From an uncultured Pseudomonadota bacterium (lineage in GTDB: Bacteria > Myxococcota_A > UBA796 > CAJQPC01), in assembly GCA_913060515.1 (NCBI GenBank), contig CAJXRZ010000014.1:1-64000 (forward strand): a stretch of 64,000 nucleotides of DNA, read 5' to 3'. The translations under genes and the position numbers were made by a program. The first letter of the stretch is position 1. Each line of letters opens with the position of its first letter. Shown here piece by piece: positions 17,114 to 25,931 of this stretch. A model generated the notes under the pieces. It searched no databases. It had not been told where the DNA came from and saw only the letters and a program-made list of their open reading frames with translations.

Positions 17114-19830
17114 GCCTCCTCCTCGACCATCGCGTTGGCCACACTGTCCGTTCCAGGGGCCTCGGCGACCTCTGCCCGAGGCAATCGTACGACGATGGCC
17201 TTCTCGTATCCAGGCCAAGCCTCGACACGGATCTGTCCGCTGTTCCGTCGCACCAATTCAACCACGATGCCCAGGCCGCGGGCGATGTAGCGCCCTCGAA
17301 TCATGTCGTCGCTCAGCTTGGAGAGCGCGTTGTCCGCGACGGCAAAGACCACGCGCTCCAGGCCCGTGATCTCGTCGAACTCCTCATCCACGAAGAGCCC
17401 CAGCCGTGCCTGCTCGCCGCGCTCTTCGATCGCGACCTGGGCCGCGTTGCGCAGCAGGTTGACAAGCAAGTCGCTCATCTCACGCTTGAAGGCGCGCACG
17501 GGAATCCCGGGTTCACCCAGGTGGAGCTCGGGCTCGGGCAGCGCCTTTCCGGCAAAGGCTGGCTCTTGGGCCACTTGTTGCCAGCACTCGGAGAGGAAGT
17601 CCTGGGAGATGGGCAAGACACAGACCTCGCGGATGAGGCGGCCCAATGCCAGGTAGCTGTCTTGGTTCAAGACCAGAGAGAGGGCGCGCAGGGTCTGGGC
17701 GTGTCGATCCCGGTCTCCATCGATCTCTTGGGGGCCCAGCGAGGAGCCGACCTTCTCCAGGTCCCGGAAGGCTTGGTTCATCCTGGAGAAGAGGGGGTCC
17801 CGTCGCTCCAAGTTCAGGCGCACTCCATAGCGCTTGGCCAGCGCATCCAACTCGGTGACGTAGCCCCAGTATTTGGGACAGACGCCATCCTTGCCGCGCC
17901 CCAGGAGGTGGTCGAAGGCCTCGATGACGGGCTGGTCTCGGCCGGCCTCCAAGGCCTCGGCTGCCGCGGGCAGGACCGTGGTGTTGTGCTTGAGCACCTC
18001 GTGGCGAATGGCGCTCAGGATGCTGGCCACGTCGCGGTAGGCCTCTGGATGTCGGGCGAGCAGCTCGGCGAGGGTTGAGCCAGAGCGCCGAGCGAGCAAC
18101 CAGGCGCCGGGCAAGCCCAAGGCCAAGCTGGCGCCGCCGACGATGGCCGCAAGCTCCAGCCGGTGGCGCCGCTCTAGGGCTTCAGCCAGGGCCGTGGCCT
18201 TGGTGTAGTTCTGCCCGCCACTGGCCTGGGCGAAGTAGTCGCTCAGCAGCTGCCTGGCTTGGCGCCAGTCTCCGCGGTCGGCGGCCAGTTGGGCCAGCGC
18301 ATAGATCGCATCTTCGGCTCCCAGGTCGGCCGCTTGTTCAAAGCGTTGTGCCGCTTCCTTCTCCCGGCCCAAGTCCTGGAGGGAGTAGCCGACTGCCAGT
18401 ACGATCTGGGGCTGATCCGGGCGCACTTCCAGGCTGCGCTGGTAGCTCTTGAGGGCCCCGTCCAGGTCAGGCTCGCGCAGCTGGAGATGGGCCAAGAGGT
18501 TCAGCGCATCCACGTAGTCGGGGGCCAGGCTCAGAGCCTGCTCCGCCTCAACCCGCGCCGTCTCGTCGTCGTCCCGGTCCTCCAGGTAGACCTTGGCGCG
18601 CTTGAAGGCCTCCCAAGCCTCGGTGGAGATTCCTTCGGGAGGCTTGGCCAGCAGGGTCTCCAGGGCGGGCGGCTCAGGCGTCTCGCGCTCCAGGTCCCCG
18701 AGCAGTTGCTCTGCGCGCAGGGCCAACTCGCCACCGGGGTCAACCCGCAGGTAGTCTCGGCTGGCCTGCTTGGCGCCCTCAAAGTCACCCAGGGCGATGC
18801 GCAGTTGGGCGAGCTCCACGTACAGCCCCGTCCAGCTTGGACGCAGGGTGAGGGCCCGCTCCAGCTCTGCGGCTGCCTCCTTGTTCCGGCGTCCAGCGTA
18901 GTCCTCGGCCAGGAGTCTTCCGTAGCGCACCCGCCAGGTGGCCTCCTCTGGGTCCAAGGCGATGGCTGTCAGCCAGGCCGTCTCCGCCCCAGGAGAGTCG
19001 TCTTGCCCCCGGGCGATGTCGCCAGCGGTGGCCCAAGCCTCAGGCGAGCGGGGGGCCTCGTCCAACAGGGCCCGGATCTCTCGTTCGGCCCTTGGGAGTC
19101 TGCCGGCGGCCAGATCGCTTCGGATCTCCTCGAGCTGGTCACGCTGCTGTGGCAGCAGGGCCTCGCCGCCGCCAACCGCCAACTGACTGGCACTGTCTTC
19201 GACGGCCATTCGGTCCAGGCGTTCACCGGCTTGTAGGCCCATCGGTCCTTCGGGATCCATCTGCTCCACCCGCTGAAGCCAGGAGCGCGCCTCCTCCCGT
19301 TTCTCTGGATCCTGGCGCAGCACCCCGGCGATGGCCAGCATCAGCGTCAGGCTCTCCTCGGGTGCCATCTCAAAGCCTTCCAGCTCCAAGAAGCGCTCCA
19401 GAGAGCGCTGACACCGGACCAAGTCTTCAGCTTTAAGGGCGGCTCCGGCCTCTTGAAGGTAGGGCCGGGCCTCGCCCAACTCCAGAGTCTGCAGCTGCTT
19501 GTACAAGCCCATCGCCTCGGCCGGACGGCTCTCTTCGATGAGCTGTGCCAGCTCCTCAATGGCGTCGGACTGAAGCCCCAAGGAGCGGTAGAGCGACTCG
19601 GCCTCGGCGCTCATCCCTTGCTTGGCCCGTGCTCGGGCCAGGCCCAGGGTGGCTCGGTCGAAGCTGTGATCTCGCTCCCGTACAATCTTCCAGGCCGCCG
19701 CCGCCTTGTTCCAGCGCTCTGCTTCGGCGTGTTCAATGGCCTGCTCGCAGAGGGGCCCTGTGAGGGGATCGAGCGCCGCACACTCCAAGGAGGGCTCAGC
19801 CTGCGCCAAGGTAGCGAGCAGGAGCAGCAT
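17110..19830 (-). CDS. TPR-repeat sensor histidine kinase
   Basis: A 906-residue protein. It has a signal peptide (MLLLLATLAQA) and then about 530 residues of TPR-like helical repeats (e.g. AERWNKAAAAWKIV, PDLDGALKSYQRSLEVRPDQP), expected to be periplasmic. One membrane helix follows near 557-580. The cytoplasmic part has an atypical His box, SAIRHEVLKHNTTVLP (His610), and a divergent HATPase: N-box LLVNLLRNAAQVA, degenerate G1 VADNALS, intact G2 ARGLGIVVE. The ATG at 19830 overlaps the activator's stop. It probably senses a periplasmic protein or cell-envelope cue through the TPRs and feeds the two receivers encoded on either side. Confidence 0.88.
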   Translation of the reverse strand: MLLLLATLAQAEPSLECAALDPLTGPLCEQAIEHAEAERWNKAAAAWKIVRERDHSFDRATLGLARARAKQGMSAEAESLYRSLGLQSDAIEELAQLIEESRPAEAMGLYKQLQTLELGEARPYLQEAGAALKAEDLVRCQRSLERFLELEGFEMAPEESLTLMLAIAGVLRQDPEKREEARSWLQRVEQMDPEGPMGLQAGERLDRMAVEDSASQLAVGGGEALLPQQRDQLEEIRSDLAAGRLPRAEREIRALLDEAPRSPEAWATAGDIARGQDDSPGAETAWLTAIALDPEEATWRVRYGRLLAEDYAGRRNKEAAAELERALTLRPSWTGLYVELAQLRIALGDFEGAKQASRDYLRVDPGGELALRAEQLLGDLERETPEPPALETLLAKPPEGISTEAWEAFKRAKVYLEDRDDDETARVEAEQALSLAPDYVDALNLLAHLQLREPDLDGALKSYQRSLEVRPDQPQIVLAVGYSLQDLGREKEAAQRFEQAADLGAEDAIYALAQLAADRGDWRQARQLLSDYFAQASGGQNYTKATALAEALERRHRLELAAIVGGASLALGLPGAWLLARRSGSTLAELLARHPEAYRDVASILSAIRHEVLKHNTTVLPAAAEALEAGRDQPVIEAFDHLLGRGKDGVCPKYWGYVTELDALAKRYGVRLNLERRDPLFSRMNQAFRDLEKVGSSLGPQEIDGDRDRHAQTLRALSLVLNQDSYLALGRLIREVCVLPISQDFLSECWQQVAQEPAFAGKALPEPELHLGEPGIPVRAFKREMSDLLVNLLRNAAQVAIEERGEQARLGLFVDEEFDEITGLERVVFAVADNALSKLSDDMIRGRYIARGLGIVVELVRRNSGQIRVEAWPGYEKAIVVRLPRAEVAEAPGTDSVANAMVEEEA

Positions 19831-21425
19831 CAGAGGCGGCTCCGGAGCTCCCGCACCTTCAAACCGAGTTGGTTGAAGCGCAGCTGCACCTTGCGTGCGC
19901 AGTCCGGGTCTCCCATCAGCACCCGGGCCATCTCTTGAAAGTCACCTTTGTGCGCAAAGAAGAGCTGGGTGAAGTACTGCCGCTCTACGTCGGCGGCGAC
20001 CTTGTTGAGGGTCTCGTTTGGGCGCACAGCGATCTGGGCCTGCCAGCCCTCTTCCGGAGCCTCGGAGCTCTCGGTGCTGTTCTCCCGTAGAAGATCGCGC
20101 AGCAAGCGAGGTCGGACTTGGATTACGTCTGGCCGCTCCACCTTGCCCACTTGGGCCTGCTCGGCGAAGGTGAAGAGCAAGGCGTTCTCCACAGTCATGG
20201 AGAACTCGCGAAGGTTGCCTGGCCAAGAGTGCTTCCGGATCAGCGCCATTGAACGCTTTGGAAAGAGCAGCTGGATGACGCCCTGAATCGAGGCCGGGGC
20301 CTTGTCTCCATCGCTGATCTGCAAGGTGCACGGTGGCATGCCTTGGGCCTGGGTGTACTGGGTGACCAGCTCGCGCAGGTAGGGGCCCGCCAAGGCCCGC
20401 TCCACACAGAAGCCCAGCAACTTGACCCAGTCCAGCCCACGCTCGGCCAAGCTGGGCAGGGTGACGGTGCAGGCCGGGTTCAAGCGCATCAGCAGGTCAG
20501 CCCGGAAGGTTCCTTCCCGCACCATGCCGCGCAGGTCCTCGTTGGTCGCGACCACCAGCTTGACGTCGACACGACGCTCACGGACATCGCCGACGCGGGT
20601 CACGATGCCCTCTTGCAGCACCGTTAGCAGCATTTTCTGAGCGTCCAAACTCAGGTTTCCGACCTCGTCCAAGAAGAGCGTGCCCCCGTCGGCCTCCTCA
20701 AACGCGCCCTTGCGGTCTGCGATGGAGCCCGTGTAGGCCCCCTTCACAGACCCGAAGAGGTGGGTGGCCATCAGGTTGTCGGGCAGGGTGCTCAAGTCGA
20801 CCGTCACGAAGGCGCCGGAGCGCTGGGAGTGCGGGTGCACAAAGTGCCGTGCAATCAGGCTCTTGCCGGTGCCGGTGGGGCCTCCCAGGATGATGGGCAG
20901 ACGGCCCTTGGCCAGGGTCTGCAGGAGCCCCCGAACGCGTCGCATCGCGATGGAGTTGCCCCAGTAGATTGGGCCTTCCTGCTCTTGTCCACGCCGGGCT
21001 TGCACGATGTTGGCGATCTGGGCACGCAGAGCGTTGGCATCCAAGTCGTCGTCTTCTAGGAAGTGGGTGAACTCCTCTGCGGCGTCCCCCAGCTCGATGG
21101 GCAGGTCGTCCCGAGCGGTCATCAAGATGACCGGCAGATCGGGATGGCTCAGGCGGAGCTTTTCCAGGATCAGCACCCCCTGCGTGCGCTTGGCCTTTCG
21201 CAGGGCGGCGGCGTTGCTGGGGTCGTCCAGACCGATCAGGTCTTCGGGCTCGATGTCGAAGTTCACGTCGAGGAGGACCACGTCGAGGCGCCTGCCGTAG
21301 CGGCGAAGCATGCGGCGGGCCTCGGACCAAGAGCGCGCGGGGCCGTGGTAGCTGTGCTCGGGGATGCTTCTCTGGCACAAGGCCGAGGTGCGGTCCTGGT
21401 CGTCGATTACGAGCACATGGGCCAT
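19830..21425 (-). CDS. Receiver-AAA+ sigma54-type activator with variant GAYTGS loop
   Basis: A 531-residue protein. The N-terminal receiver has Asp8/Asp9, phospho-acceptor Asp53 (VVLLDVNFD) and an unusual insertion (IEPEDLIGLDDPSNAAAL...). The AAA+ domain has Walker A GGPTGTGKS, Walker B GGTLFLDEVGN and the sigma54 loop as KGAYTGS instead of GAFTGA. The AAA+ lid region is longer than usual. A Fis-like helix set (GDFQEMARVLMGDPDCARKVQLRF) closes the protein. The Phe-to-Tyr change in GAFTGA is seen in some functional activators, but Ser at the last position is rarer. It lies in an operon with the TPR kinase. Confidence 0.87.
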   Translation of the reverse strand: MAHVLVIDDQDRTSALCQRSIPEHSYHGPARSWSEARRMLRRYGRRLDVVLLDVNFDIEPEDLIGLDDPSNAAALRKAKRTQGVLILEKLRLSHPDLPVILMTARDDLPIELGDAAEEFTHFLEDDDLDANALRAQIANIVQARRGQEQEGPIYWGNSIAMRRVRGLLQTLAKGRLPIILGGPTGTGKSLIARHFVHPHSQRSGAFVTVDLSTLPDNLMATHLFGSVKGAYTGSIADRKGAFEEADGGTLFLDEVGNLSLDAQKMLLTVLQEGIVTRVGDVRERRVDVKLVVATNEDLRGMVREGTFRADLLMRLNPACTVTLPSLAERGLDWVKLLGFCVERALAGPYLRELVTQYTQAQGMPPCTLQISDGDKAPASIQGVIQLLFPKRSMALIRKHSWPGNLREFSMTVENALLFTFAEQAQVGKVERPDVIQVRPRLLRDLLRENSTESSEAPEEGWQAQIAVRPNETLNKVAADVERQYFTQLFFAHKGDFQEMARVLMGDPDCARKVQLRFNQLGLKVRELRSRL

Positions 21426-21426
21426 C

Positions 21427-21807
21427 TTAGGACTCCTTCTGGAGGCGGCGGGTCAGTCTCTTTAGGGCGTCGGCGATGCTCTTGCAGTCCGCGGTGCAGG
21501 CGGCCAAGGTGGCCTCGTTCAGGGTGCCGGTCTCGATGGCGTCCTGGTGGCCGGCCAGGCGGGCGAGCGCGCTGTCCACTTGCTCCAGCTCCGATCCGAC
21601 TCCTTCCAGAGGGGGCCGCAGCCGACTCCAGAGGGAGAAAGCATCCTGGTCCCCTTTGGGGCCACTCTGTGTGCGGAGCACGTCCGCCTGCAGTGCCTCC
21701 ATGCGCTCTGGGAGCGGGCTCTGCTCACCCAGCCACCGCTGGTTCATGCAGATGTACTTTCCCAAGTCGTGTCTGGCGTCTTGAGCCGCGTCCAGTAGTG
21801 CGGACAT
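21427..21807 (-). CDS. Small helical protein with histidine-kinase-like His box (possible phosphotransfer protein)
   Basis: A 126-residue, entirely helical-looking protein of no named family I recognise. Its N-terminus reads AQDARHDLGKYI (His13). This lines up with IRHEVLKHNT of the TPR kinase in the same operon: R-H-acid-aliphatic-x-K. It is one base upstream of the activator and eight bases after the App1-like gene. A phosphotransfer or DHp-only role is inference from that motif and the context; it could equally be a scaffold. Confidence 0.6.
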   Translation of the reverse strand: MSALLDAAQDARHDLGKYICMNQRWLGEQSPLPERMEALQADVLRTQSGPKGDQDAFSLWSRLRPPLEGVGSELEQVDSALARLAGHQDAIETGTLNEATLAACTADCKSIADALKRLTRRLQKES

Positions 21808-21815
21808 GGGGCCTC

Positions 21816-22781
21816 CTACTTTCGGGAGAAGTGCTGGAAGAGCTGCACGTAGTCCACCGCGCCTGGAGGAGCGGGGGCCCGATATCGGGCGTCGTCCTTG
21901 CCCAACCAGTTTACGCGGTTGCGGCAGCGGTCGATCAGCTGTGCCAAGCGCTCGTCTTGCAGTTCATCCACCAAGCGACCCATCGCGGAGAGGGGCACGT
22001 GGCCACGTCGCACGATGTCTTGGAAGAGGTTGCCCAGAGCGAGGTCGCCGTGGCCCTTGCCGCTCATCACTTCCAGCGTGACCGCCTGCACCTCGGAGGC
22101 CTTGAGGCGGTCGGCCCCGTAGAGCACCAGTGCTGCCTGGAACCAGGAGTAGATCGGGATGAGGCGGCTGCCCAGGTTTCTGAAGATCCGAGGAGGAATG
22201 CCGCGCTCGATGCGGATGAAGATCCGCTCGACGGCGTCTGAGCGTTCCACCTGCTCCAGGGCGTCCAGCGCGGTCTGGATGCGGTCCGGGTATGCGCCGC
22301 CTGCCTGCATGATGCGCCGGACCTCGGCGGGGGTCAGGCGGCCGGCAATCGCCTCTGCAAAGACGCTGTACACCAGGGCGTCGACTTCGGCGTCGTCCCC
22401 AAAGAGGTGCTCGCGGTGCTCGGGATTGATGCCAATTCGGCCGGTCAGAAGCGCCGGGAGCTTGTAGCCAAACTGACCCTTGACCGCCCGGAATCGTCCG
22501 CGGCGCAGGTTGTTTAGGTTGTCCTTGAGGTGCAGCTCGTCATAGCGAATGCCGTCCAGACGCAGCTTCTCGGAGAGGGTGGCCCTCATCTGGGTGGGGG
22601 AGCCGGAGAGGATGACCACTTTGGTATGGGGGCGCGCGCTCAGAGCCCGAAGAAGAGCGGCCGAGCCAGGCACGTTGCGTTTGGAGGTGGGACTCTCCAG
22701 GGCTGAACGCATCAATCCCCGCACCGAATCAAAGTCGGTGGCCAGGTAGGTCTTGTCCAGGTCCCAGCGGTAGATCTCCAT
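21816..22781 (-). CDS. App1-like (DUF2183) HAD-fold phosphatase domain protein
   Basis: A 321-residue protein. It starts MEIYRWDLDKTYLATDFDS, where D-x-D-K-T is the HAD nucleophile motif. KVVILSGSPTQMRATLSEKL (motif II Ser) and later LKDNLNNLRRGRFRAVKGQFGYKL resemble the phosphatidate phosphatase App1 catalytic domain. Motif III/IV residues follow in LFGDDAEVDALVY. The C-terminal 150 residues are helical and unrecognised. A phospholipid or phosphoprotein substrate is possible. It is the first unambiguous gene of the signalling operon reading leftward to 16655, and ROK-like kinase gene lies 23 bases upstream. Confidence 0.75.
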   Translation of the reverse strand: MEIYRWDLDKTYLATDFDSVRGLMRSALESPTSKRNVPGSAALLRALSARPHTKVVILSGSPTQMRATLSEKLRLDGIRYDELHLKDNLNNLRRGRFRAVKGQFGYKLPALLTGRIGINPEHREHLFGDDAEVDALVYSVFAEAIAGRLTPAEVRRIMQAGGAYPDRIQTALDALEQVERSDAVERIFIRIERGIPPRIFRNLGSRLIPIYSWFQAALVLYGADRLKASEVQAVTLEVMSGKGHGDLALGNLFQDIVRRGHVPLSAMGRLVDELQDERLAQLIDRCRNRVNWLGKDDARYRAPAPPGAVDYVQLFQHFSRK

Positions 22782-22804
22782 AAAACTGTCCCTAACCGAG
22801 ACGG

Positions 22805-24109
22805 CTAGCGCCTGGAGAGACGTCGCATTCCACGGAGGGGCGTACCGAGCAGCGGGGCCCTCGCCGCAGCCAAGGCACCGTCGAATCCTGGGTTTGTTGC
22901 GATTCGGAAGTCTGGGGCGTCAATGAGGGCTTCGGCGCGTGGCTGCACCGCCTCTCGAACCCGTCGACCCGTCGCGCCCTGCAGCATGGAACCGCCTACT
23001 TCTACATGCCTGAGCCCGCCGAGAAAGACCTGAGCCTCCGCGATCACGCCGAAGAGCAGGTGGCCGATCCAGTCGCACACAGCTTGGCCCCTTGGGTCTC
23101 CTGACGCCAAGAGATCGGCCAAGACGTAGCCAGAGTCCCAGGCGCTCACCGGGTGGCCCATGAGCTCTGCCAGTCGTTCCCCAACGCCCAGGCCGCTCAG
23201 GTAGCGTTTCATCGCGCCTTGGATGGGCAGGTAGGTGTGGAGGCGAGGGGAGGGGCCTGCGTCGATGATCAGCCGGCCCAGCTCGCTGGGGTTCACGGTG
23301 CCGTCCGCGTCGATCCAGCAGCCGCCAAAGCTGGTGCCGACCTGCAGGCGAAGCAATCTGCGCTTTCCCTGTCCGCTGAGGTGCCGTCCCAGGTTGGTCA
23401 GGTCATTGAAGAGCGCTGTGGGGCCACTGCAGAGTCCCTGGCTCACCTGGCTGGCAAAGCCATCCAGGACACGGACGTCGCCCAGGCGCTTCTGCATGAC
23501 GGTGCTCAGCGAGGTCACGCTGCCATCGATTCCCATGGGGCTGGCAAAGCCAATGCCGATGCTGCCGACCCGGTGGCCTTGGCTGACTTGGGCGATCAGG
23601 TCGCGGGCCCGGCGAATCAGGCTCTCGATGCCCTGCTCGCCCTCTGGCCATGTGGGGCTGCTCGCTTTGGCCAAGATGCGCTCGCCGTCTGCGGCACAGC
23701 ACTTCATTCCAGTTCCGCCGATGTCCAAGCCCACCGCCACGGTCCCGTTCGCCAGCGCTTGGAACTGGGGCACCGTGCGCGAGGGCAAGTCGATGCTGCC
23801 AGGCTCCTCCTGCTCGGGGCTCTCATTGACCTGGATGGGGATTTTGTGGATCTGGCGCAGAGCAGCCAGACGTGGGCCCAAGGCGGCTTCGGATACCGGC
23901 GCCCGAAGCTCCGCGCTGGCGGGCTGTAGCAAGAGCAGCCCGTTGTGCATGCGGTGCAGGATGTGCTCCGCGGCGCCTGGAGGTGCCAGCCACACGAAGG
24001 AGCGACTGTCGGCGCCACCTCCCAGGCCGTAGCGCAGCATCAGGTGCCAGGGCTGAGCACGGGGGTCCCGACGCAGCTTCTGAAGGCGCTCATGGAGAGT
24101 AGTCAGCAT
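22805..24109 (-). CDS. ROK-family kinase-like protein with N-terminal extension, zinc site absent
   Basis: A 434-residue protein. From about residue 140 it has a ROK/sugar-kinase fold: phosphate-1 loop VGLDIGGTGMKC, SIGIGFASPM, the catalytic-Asp region ALFNDLTNLG and VEVGGSML. The ROK zinc motif (His plus CxCGxxGCxE) is replaced by SELGRLIIDAGPSPRL with no cysteines. The first 140 residues are of unknown nature. The frame is open to 24316 through the tRNA gene, so ATG 24109 is taken. The substrate may be a sugar, or the protein may be a sensory/regulatory relative. It may head the signalling operon. Confidence 0.78.
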   Translation of the reverse strand: MLTTLHERLQKLRRDPRAQPWHLMLRYGLGGGADSRSFVWLAPPGAAEHILHRMHNGLLLLQPASAELRAPVSEAALGPRLAALRQIHKIPIQVNESPEQEEPGSIDLPSRTVPQFQALANGTVAVGLDIGGTGMKCCAADGERILAKASSPTWPEGEQGIESLIRRARDLIAQVSQGHRVGSIGIGFASPMGIDGSVTSLSTVMQKRLGDVRVLDGFASQVSQGLCSGPTALFNDLTNLGRHLSGQGKRRLLRLQVGTSFGGCWIDADGTVNPSELGRLIIDAGPSPRLHTYLPIQGAMKRYLSGLGVGERLAELMGHPVSAWDSGYVLADLLASGDPRGQAVCDWIGHLLFGVIAEAQVFLGGLRHVEVGGSMLQGATGRRVREAVQPRAEALIDAPDFRIATNPGFDGALAAARAPLLGTPLRGMRRLSRR

Positions 24110-24227
24110 CGTGTGCTTGGACCGCCTTGGGGGAGATTGGTCACGGAGGTGCAGGATCCCACAGAGGCTGCGCCCTGGCCACAAAGCCTTTCGCGGAGCG
24201 ATGGCCCGCTGCGCTCGACCCAGAGCA

Positions 24228-24251
24228 GAAACAGCCTCCGATGGAGGCTGT
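24228..24251 (-). terminator. Intrinsic-type terminator after tRNA-Phe
   Basis: On the minus strand ACAGCCTCC-ATC-GGAGGCTGT (24251-24231) forms a perfect 9-bp hairpin followed by TTTCTGCT. It lies 24 bases downstream of the tRNA-Phe and before the ROK-like gene. Confidence 0.7.
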
Positions 24252-24274
24252 CTGCGAGAGAGAAGGTTTAGAGG

Positions 24275-24347
24275 TGGCCAGAGACGGGGTCGAACCGCCG
24301 ACACGCGGATTTTCAATCCGCTGCTCTACCAACTGAGCTATCTGGCC
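24275..24347 (-). tRNA. tRNA-Phe (GAA)
   Basis: A 73-nt cloverleaf on the minus strand. The acceptor stem is GGCCAGA/TCTGGCC with discriminator A; the D-arm is AGCTCAGTTGGTAGAGC. The anticodon loop is TTGAAAA with anticodon GAA (24314-24312), and the T-arm contains GGTTCGACCCC. Apart from stem changes the sequence closely follows the E. coli tRNA-Phe. CCA is not fully encoded (CCT follows). A 9-bp inverted repeat, GTTTAGAGG/CCTCTAAAC (24266-24274 and 24352-24360), flanks the gene and could extend the acceptor stem in the precursor. Confidence 0.97.
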
Positions 24348-24542
24348 ATTTCCTCTAAACTTCTTCTTCTATCTGCATTCTGATTCAGCTTGCTCTCGTC
24401 AGCTTCAGCACCGCTTCAACATCCGCGAAGAGGGGTACGAGAGCGCGTTGACTTCGTCAGTGCGCCAGCGCATATAGGAAGTTCCTGAGCGGGCGTCAAT
24501 GGGCTTTTTGCATCCCGATCGGGCCCGCTGGCTCCTTCCGCT

Positions 24543-25931
24543 TCACTCGTAGACGATGTCCTTGACCGCTATGCCCAAACGGTTGATTCGATAGTTTAGG
24601 TTCGACCTTGACAAGCCAAGGTCTCTTGCAGCCTGGGCTTGTACGCCCATGGCGTGCTTGAGCGCCTGGATCAGGACCTGGCGCTCGTACTCTAAGAGAG
24701 CGGCTTGCAGTGTCATGCCCGCCGGAAGCACCAGCTCTCGGTCCTCTTCTGCTGGGTGGATCTCCGGTAGCTTGACGCCGACCAGCTCCTCGCCGCGGGA
24801 GAGAATGACCGCCCGCTCGATCACATGCTTGAGCTCGCGCACATTTCCGGGCCACGGGTAGTCCACCAGACGCTGGAGCGCGGCGGGTGGGACCACCAGA
24901 TTTAGGCTGCGTTCATGCCGCTCGGCGAAGAGACGCGTGAAGTGCTCGACCAGGAGAGGGATGTCGTCCCGACGTTCTCGCAGAGCCGGTACGGGGATGT
25001 TGAAGACGTTGAGGCGGTAGTACAGGTCTTCCCTAAAGGTGCCCTTCTTCGACTCTGCCAGGAGATCCAGGTTGGTAGCCGCGATGACACGGGTGTCCAC
25101 CTGCAGGGGCTTGCTGCCGCCCACGCGCGTGATCTCGCCGCTGTCCAAGACCCGAAGCAGCTTGACCTGGGTGGACAGGGGGATCTCTCCGATCTCATCC
25201 AGCAGCAGGGTGCCGCCATGGGCCTGCTCAAACTTGCCGCGGTGCTGCTTGTGGGCGCCTGTGAAGGCTCCCTTTTCGTGGCCGAAGAGTTCGGACTCCA
25301 GCAGCCCTTCTGGGAGCGCCGCGCAGTTCACCCGCACAAAGGGGCCGGCCCTGCGCTTGGAGTGGTAGTGGATGGCTTGAGAGATGAGCTCTTTGCCTGT
25401 TCCAGTTGGGCCTTGGATCAAGACAAGGGCTCGGGTGTCTGCCACCGACTCCACGAGCTCGTAGACCTCGACCATGGCCGGGGTCGCACCGATGATGTTC
25501 TCAAAACCGTACTGCTTGTCGACCTGGGCGCGGAGCTCAACAAGCTCCGCGAGAAGGGCCTTCTCTTGCACAGCCCGCTCGACGATGACCAGCAGCTCTT
25601 CGCGAGAGATGGGCTTGATGATGTAGTCATCTGCGCCCGCTTTCATCGTCGCCACGGCATCGGGCACGCTGCCGTACCCTGTCATGACCACGATGCGAAC
25701 GTTGGGCCACGTCGCTCTGAGTTGAGCGAGCAGCTCAAGGCCTGACATGCCGGGCATGGCCACATCTGTGAGCACCAGGTCGAAGGGCCGGTCTGCCAGC
25801 GCCGCCAAGGCTTCTTGTGCGGAGCGGCAGAGGGTGACCTCGTAGCCAGCCTTTCGAAGGTTGACCCCCAGAGCGGCGCGAACCGCCTTGTCGTCATCGA
25901 CGACCAAGACTCTGGGGGTGGGGCCTTCCAT
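24543..25931 (-). CDS. Sigma54-dependent NtrC/AtoC-type response regulator
   Basis: A 462-residue activator. The receiver has phospho-acceptor Asp56 (LVLTDVAMP) and acid residues in VLVVDDDKA. The AAA+ domain has GPTGTGKE, an intact GAFTGA loop and LLLDEIGE. A Fis-type HTH (GVQAQAARDLGLSRSNLNYRINRLG) closes it. ATG 25931 overlaps the sppA stop (TGATG); a GTG one codon upstream is the alternative. No kinase is adjacent. Co-transcription with the protease suggests envelope-stress regulation, which is inference. Confidence 0.92.
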   Translation of the reverse strand: MEGPTPRVLVVDDDKAVRAALGVNLRKAGYEVTLCRSAQEALAALADRPFDLVLTDVAMPGMSGLELLAQLRATWPNVRIVVMTGYGSVPDAVATMKAGADDYIIKPISREELLVIVERAVQEKALLAELVELRAQVDKQYGFENIIGATPAMVEVYELVESVADTRALVLIQGPTGTGKELISQAIHYHSKRRAGPFVRVNCAALPEGLLESELFGHEKGAFTGAHKQHRGKFEQAHGGTLLLDEIGEIPLSTQVKLLRVLDSGEITRVGGSKPLQVDTRVIAATNLDLLAESKKGTFREDLYYRLNVFNIPVPALRERRDDIPLLVEHFTRLFAERHERSLNLVVPPAALQRLVDYPWPGNVRELKHVIERAVILSRGEELVGVKLPEIHPAEEDRELVLPAGMTLQAALLEYERQVLIQALKHAMGVQAQAARDLGLSRSNLNYRINRLGIAVKDIVYE

